This document shows positions 16,446 through 20,323 of a stretch of DNA of 20,323 bases, piece by piece (the stretch's first letter is position 1; every line of letters begins with the position of its first letter). Under the pieces are notes generated by a model. That model was not told where the DNA came from and ran no database searches. It worked only from the letters and a program-made list of their open reading frames with translations. The stretch spans positions 1 through 20,323 of the forward strand of contig JAUCBJ010003886.1 in NCBI GenBank assembly GCA_032718475.1, read 5' to 3'. The stretch comes from Nemertoderma westbladi (Eukaryota; Xenacoelomorpha; Nemertodermatida; Nemertodermatidae). A program made the translations under genes and the position numbers.

Positions 16446-16936
16446 ATGGGCAATACACATTGCCAGCCACAAGCGAGAGTTGAGAGGCCATAAGCCATCT
16501 CAAGGGGAAAAAGGGGCTAGCACGCGGGGATAATGGTAGCAGCGAGTGCCGAAGGAGAGATTATAGGTTAGCCAATGATGGGACAGGATACCATCTGATT
16601 GAGGTGCATTCATTGGCCAGGCCACGTAGAGCAGTAGGAATATTCAATATGTGTTGAGTAATATAACCGTTGCACTTATCGCTTATTAGTTCAGTTGGTT
16701 TGTGTAGAGTTGGGAAGCAGGATGGTTTTAACCGTCGTTGTCATCACTGTCGTCATTACCATGCTGATTATTATATTCCGATTGTGCTATTATTATCTTC
16801 TGACATTACGAACAACTGCCACTAAAACTTTATTGGTTTTTATTCAACTGGCCTTTGGCCTTACAGACTCAGATATAAAGCTTTTCAGCAGCCCACGAAC
16901 GCGGCGACGCGTATAGCCCAAAAGGAAACACCCGGT

Positions 16937-16968
16937 CGGGATTCCCTCGCCAACTCAGGGATCCCGTC
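16937..16968. repeat. GC-rich hairpin CGGGATTCCCT / AGGGATCCCG
   Basis: CGGGATTCCCT (16937-16947) pairs with AGGGATCCCG (16957-16966) with one bulged T, around a 9-nt loop; the G-T and T-C bases next to it do not extend the stem cleanly. It lies just upstream of the poly-G run and could hinder polymerases or fold in a transcript. Confidence 0.7.
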
Positions 16969-16981
16969 ACACTTTGCGATG

Positions 16982-17014
16982 AGGGGGCGGCGGGGGGGGG
17001 GGGGGGGGGGGGGG
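16982..17014 (+). repeat. Poly-G run (23 G) with G-rich lead-in
   Basis: GGGGGCGGC at 16983-16991 leads into 23 uninterrupted G at 16992-17014. Such a run can form G-quadruplex structures and is prone to sequencing and assembly length error. Confidence 0.9.
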
Positions 17015-17665
17015 TTAGTACCAGCCCCTGGCCAAATACACCACTCACTAACAATATTATTAAACAATATTCTTTTTCGTTCTTTGAAATAACCAAGACA
17101 GATATAATTATAAAGAACTATATAGAGTAATAAACACCTCACATTAACTGAGCGCAGAATGGCGTGCGCGACATTCATGCGAGTATAGTTAGATAAGTTT
17201 GGTAACACAGAAATATTCGAATTATAAATAAATTTTTATTACGAAGGCAATTTAAACGAAAATTTACTGTATGTAGAGCGAAGTTAACCTAAATAGCTAC
17301 ATAATTAGCCAACGAAACTAACTAACTAGGTCTCCCAATGAAAACATCAATAATTTGTTAGCACCACTGTGAATTACGCTGTTTACTATACAATAAGGAA
17401 GTCGAATTATATTTAAATTAAAATAAATCGGTAAATATTAATCATTATAATTAGTGAGTTATGTAAAAAGAGTTACGTAAGTATCCAGGTATGTACAGCA
17501 GTAGAAAATGCAACGGAGACCTAAACAGTTACATGCAATAATACTGTAAGTGATCAGTAACAGCAGCAGCTGATCGGTTGGTTTGGCCTCACAGTGTAAG
17601 GCATTCCAAGGGGCAAAGCCGGGGAAAGTCAGTAAGAGTCAAGTTCCAAAGGGAGAAGTAACGGG

Positions 17666-20323
17666 CACTGTAACGAAGATAGAGGCGTGTACAGTAACTA
17701 GTCACTGGGAAGCAGCACTGTAACGAAGATAGAGGAGTGTACAGTAACTAGTCATTGGGAAGCAGCACTGTAACGAAGATAGAGGCGTGTACAGTAACTA
17801 GTCACTGGGAAGCAGCACTGTAACGAAGATAGAGACGTGTACAGTAACTAGTCACTGGGAAGCAGCACTGTAACGAAGATAGAGGCGTGTACAGTAACTA
17901 GTCACTGGGAAGCAGCACTCTAACGAAGATAGAGGCGTGTACAGTAACTAGTCACTGGGAAGCAGCACTGTAACGAAGATAGAGGCGTGTACAGTAACTA
18001 GTCACTGGGAAGCAGCACTGTAACGAAGATAGAGGCGTGTACAGTAACTAGTCACTGGGAAGCAGCACTGTAACGAAGATAGAGGCGTGTACAGTAACTA
18101 GCCACTGGGAAGCAGCACTGTAACGAAGATAGAGGCGTGTACAGTAACTAGTCACTGGGAAGCATCACTGTAACGAAGATAGAGGCGTGTACAGTAACTA
18201 GTCACTGGGAAGCAGCACTGTAACGAAGATAGAGGCGTGTACAGTAACTAGTCACTGGGAAGCAGCACTGTAACGAAGATAGAGGCGTGTACAGTAACTA
18301 GCCACTGGGAAGCAGCACTGTAACGAAGATAGAGGCGTGTACAGTAACTAGTCACTGGGAAGCAGCACTGTAACGAAGATAGAGGCGTGTACAGTAACTA
18401 GTCACTGGGAAGCAGCACTGTAACGAAGATAGAGGCGTGTACAGTAACTAGCCACTGGGAAGCAGCACTGTAACGAAGATAGAGGCGTGTACAGTAACTA
18501 GCCACTGGGAAGCAGCACTGTAACGAAGATAGAGGCGTGTACAGTAACTAGCCACTGGGAAGCAGCACTGTAACGAAGATAGAGGCGTGTACAGTAACTA
18601 GTCACTGGGAAGCAGCACTGTAACGAAGATAGAGGCGTGTACAGTAACTAGTCACTGGGAAGCAGCACTGTAACGAAGATAGAGGCGTGTACAGTAACTA
18701 GTCACTGGGAAGCAGCACTGTAACGAAGATAGAGGCGTGTACAGTAACTAGTCACTGGGAAGCAGCACTGTAACGAAGATAGAGGCGTGTACAGTAACTA
18801 GTCACTGGGAAGCATCACTGTAACGAAGATAGAGGCGTGTACAGTAACTAGTCACTGGGAAGCAGCACTGTAACGAAGATAGAGGCGTGTACAGTAACTA
18901 GTCACTGGGAAGCAGCACTGTAACGAAGATAGAGGCGTGTACAGTAACTAGTCACTGGGAAGCAGCACTGTAACGAAGATAGAGGCGTGTACAGTAACTA
19001 GTCACTGGGAAGCAGCACTGTAACGAAGATAGAGGCGTGTACAGTAACTAGTCACTGGGAAGCAGCACTGTAACGAAGATAGAGGCGTGTACAGTAACTA
19101 GTCACTGGGAAGCAGCACTGTAACGAAGATAGAGGCGTGTACAGTAACTAGTCACTGGGAAGCAGCACTGTAACGAAGATAGAGGCGTGTACAGTAACTA
19201 GTCACTGGGAAGCAGCACTGTAACGAAGATAGAGGCGTGTACAGTAACTAGTCACTGGGAAGCAGCACTGTAACGAAGATAGAGGCGTGTACAGTAACTA
19301 GTCACTGGGAAGCAGCACTGTAACGAAGATAGAGGCGTGTACAGTAACTAGTCACTGGGAAGCAGCACTGTAACGAAGATAGAGGCGTGTACAGTAACTA
19401 GTCACTGGGAAGCAGCACTGTAACGAAGATAGAGGCGTGTACAGTAACTAGTCACTGGGAAGCAGCACTGTAACGAAGATAGAGGCGTGTACAGTAACTA
19501 GTCACTGGGAAGCAGCACTGTAACGAAGATAGAGGCGTGTACAGTAACTAGTCACTGGGAAGCAGCACTGTAACGAAGATAGAGGCGTGTACAGTAACTA
19601 GTCACTGGGAAGCAGCACTGTAACGAAGATAGAGGCGTGTACAGTAACTAGCTCACTGGGAAGCAGCACTGTAACGAAGATAGAGGCGTGTACAGTAACT
19701 AGTCACTGGGAAGCAGCACTGTAACGAAGATAGAGGCGTGTACAGTAACTAGCCACTGGGAAGCAGCACTGTAACGAAGATAGAGGCGTGTACAGTAACT
19801 AGTCACTGGGAAGCAGCACTGTAACGAAGATAGAGGCGTGTACAGTAACTAGTCACTGGGAAGCAGCACTGTAACGAAGATAGAGGCGTGTACAGTAACT
19901 AGTCACTGGGAAGCAGCACTGTAACGAAGATAGAGGAGTGTACAGTAACTAGTCACTGGGAAGCAGCACTCTAACGAAGATAGAGGCGTGTACAGTAACT
20001 AGTCACTGGGAAGCAGCACTGTAACGAAGATAGAGGCGTGTACAGTAACTAGCCACTGGGAAGCAGCACTGTAACGAAGATAGAGGCGTGTACAGTAACT
20101 AGTCACTGGGAAGCAGCACTGTAACGAAGATAGAGGAGTGTACAGTAACTAGTCACTGGGAAGCAGCACTGTAACGAAGATAGAGGCGTGTACAGTAACT
20201 AGCCACTGGGAAGCAGCACTGTAACGAAGATAGAGGCGTGTACCGTAACTAGCCACTGGGAAGCAGCACTGTAACGAAGATAGAGGCGTGTACAGTAACT
20301 AGTCACTGGGAAGCAGCACTGTA
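17666..20323. repeat. Satellite array 2, 50-bp unit, 53 full copies, open at the right end
   Basis: Units start CACTGTAACGAAGATAGAGG and end GTCACTGGGAAGCAG. Starts fall every 50 bp from 17666 to 19616, then a single inserted base at about 19652 (AGCTCACT) shifts the phase by one and units continue from 19667 to a 7-base partial at 20317. Most units are identical. Recurrent variants are GCCACT for GTCACT, GAGGAGTG for GAGGCGTG (units 17716, 19917, 20117), CACTCTAAC (units 17916, 19967) and AGCATCAC (near 18161 and 18811). Each unit has a near-palindrome CAGTAACTAGTCACTG centred on ACTAGT. The true array length cannot be told, since it continues past the window. Confidence 0.97.

Larger units (their letters stand above)
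16223..17665. other. Non-repetitive spacer between two satellites, no supported gene
   Basis: About 1.4 kb without tandem repeats. It has two polypurine-type stretches (GGGGAAAGGGGCTTTTT at about 16374 and AGGGGAAAAAGGGGCTAG at about 16502), a TATAAAG at 16874, and on the minus strand two AATAAA signals near 16832-16848. The purine tract followed by a TATA-bearing segment could be remains of an LTR retroelement's 3' end, but no repeated LTR, integrase or primer-binding site is visible. A 64-codon frame from the ATG at 16722 has a hydrophobic N-terminus and nothing else in its favour. Confidence 0.5.

Noticed and set aside
16722-16916. Small + strand ORF with a hydrophobic N-terminal stretch
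   Set aside because: AT-rich sequence readily yields Val/Ile/Leu runs; short, no upstream context and no homology that I recognise.
16937-16968. GGTCGGGATTCCC as a tRNA B-box
   Set aside because: No matching A-box, cloverleaf or acceptor stem around it; the sequence forms a simple hairpin instead.
16502-16990. Possible LTR retroelement remnant (polypurine tract, TATAAAG, AATAAA on the other strand)
   Set aside because: No second LTR, primer-binding site, integrase or target duplication can be seen; left as a remark in the spacer entry.
16869-17208. Minus-strand ORFs with a proline run near the poly-G tract
   Set aside because: The proline run is just the translated 23-G homopolymer; the two frames overlap and neither has a known motif.
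17666-20323. Regular 50-bp spacing as a CRISPR array
   Set aside because: The whole 50-bp unit is repeated; there are no unique spacers, and the setting is eukaryotic.

Overview
This window looks like repeat-dense eukaryotic DNA, probably from a marine invertebrate. I lean towards an echinoderm or close relative, as an inference rather than a demonstration. The basis is AT-rich, gene-free sequence, a Jockey/CR1-type LINE with invertebrate-style motifs, a foldback element resembling the sea-urchin TU class, and an excess of the palindromes TACCGGTA (seven copies) and TAGGCCTA (six copies). I see no intact host gene, tRNA, rRNA or prokaryotic operon. Almost everything can be assigned to mobile elements, their wreckage, or tandem arrays.

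Layout, left to right. 1-254 is plain flank. 274-2735 is a large foldback transposon. Its arms are decamer repeats at the tips followed by arrays of an 89-bp unit, which is itself three degenerate ~30-bp subrepeats. It is flanked by an exact 19-bp direct repeat. 2887-4167 is a non-autonomous TA-flanked element with 24-bp terminal inverted repeats. 4168-4518 is a spacer with a 20-bp perfect palindrome. 4519-7143 is another non-coding element with inverted ends (CAGTCAGGGAGATCATCAA), containing a nested ~263-bp foldback MITE at 6209-6471.

7203-10430 is the only recognisable coding sequence: the endonuclease and reverse-transcriptase ORF of a non-LTR retrotransposon on the + strand. It lacks an ATG, is broken by two frameshifts and one stop, and carries an odd in-frame insertion just before the YVDD box. 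Its 3' UTR has a stem-loop near 10812-10856 and may run to an ATTCCA-type tail near 11483. 11708-12010 is a cluster of nine PstI-site palindromes.

12739-16222 is a ~42/46-bp minisatellite split by a 500-bp MITE (13804-14303). The MITE carries a GTC microsatellite and two CTCF-like motifs. 16223-17665 is non-repetitive, with strong hairpins and a 23-G run. 17666-20323 is a very homogeneous 50-bp satellite (53 full units) that runs off the window.

The non-autonomous elements here would need transposases supplied from elsewhere, and the LINE copy is dead. The long ORFs inside the satellite and foldback arrays are by-products of stop-free repeat units, not genes.
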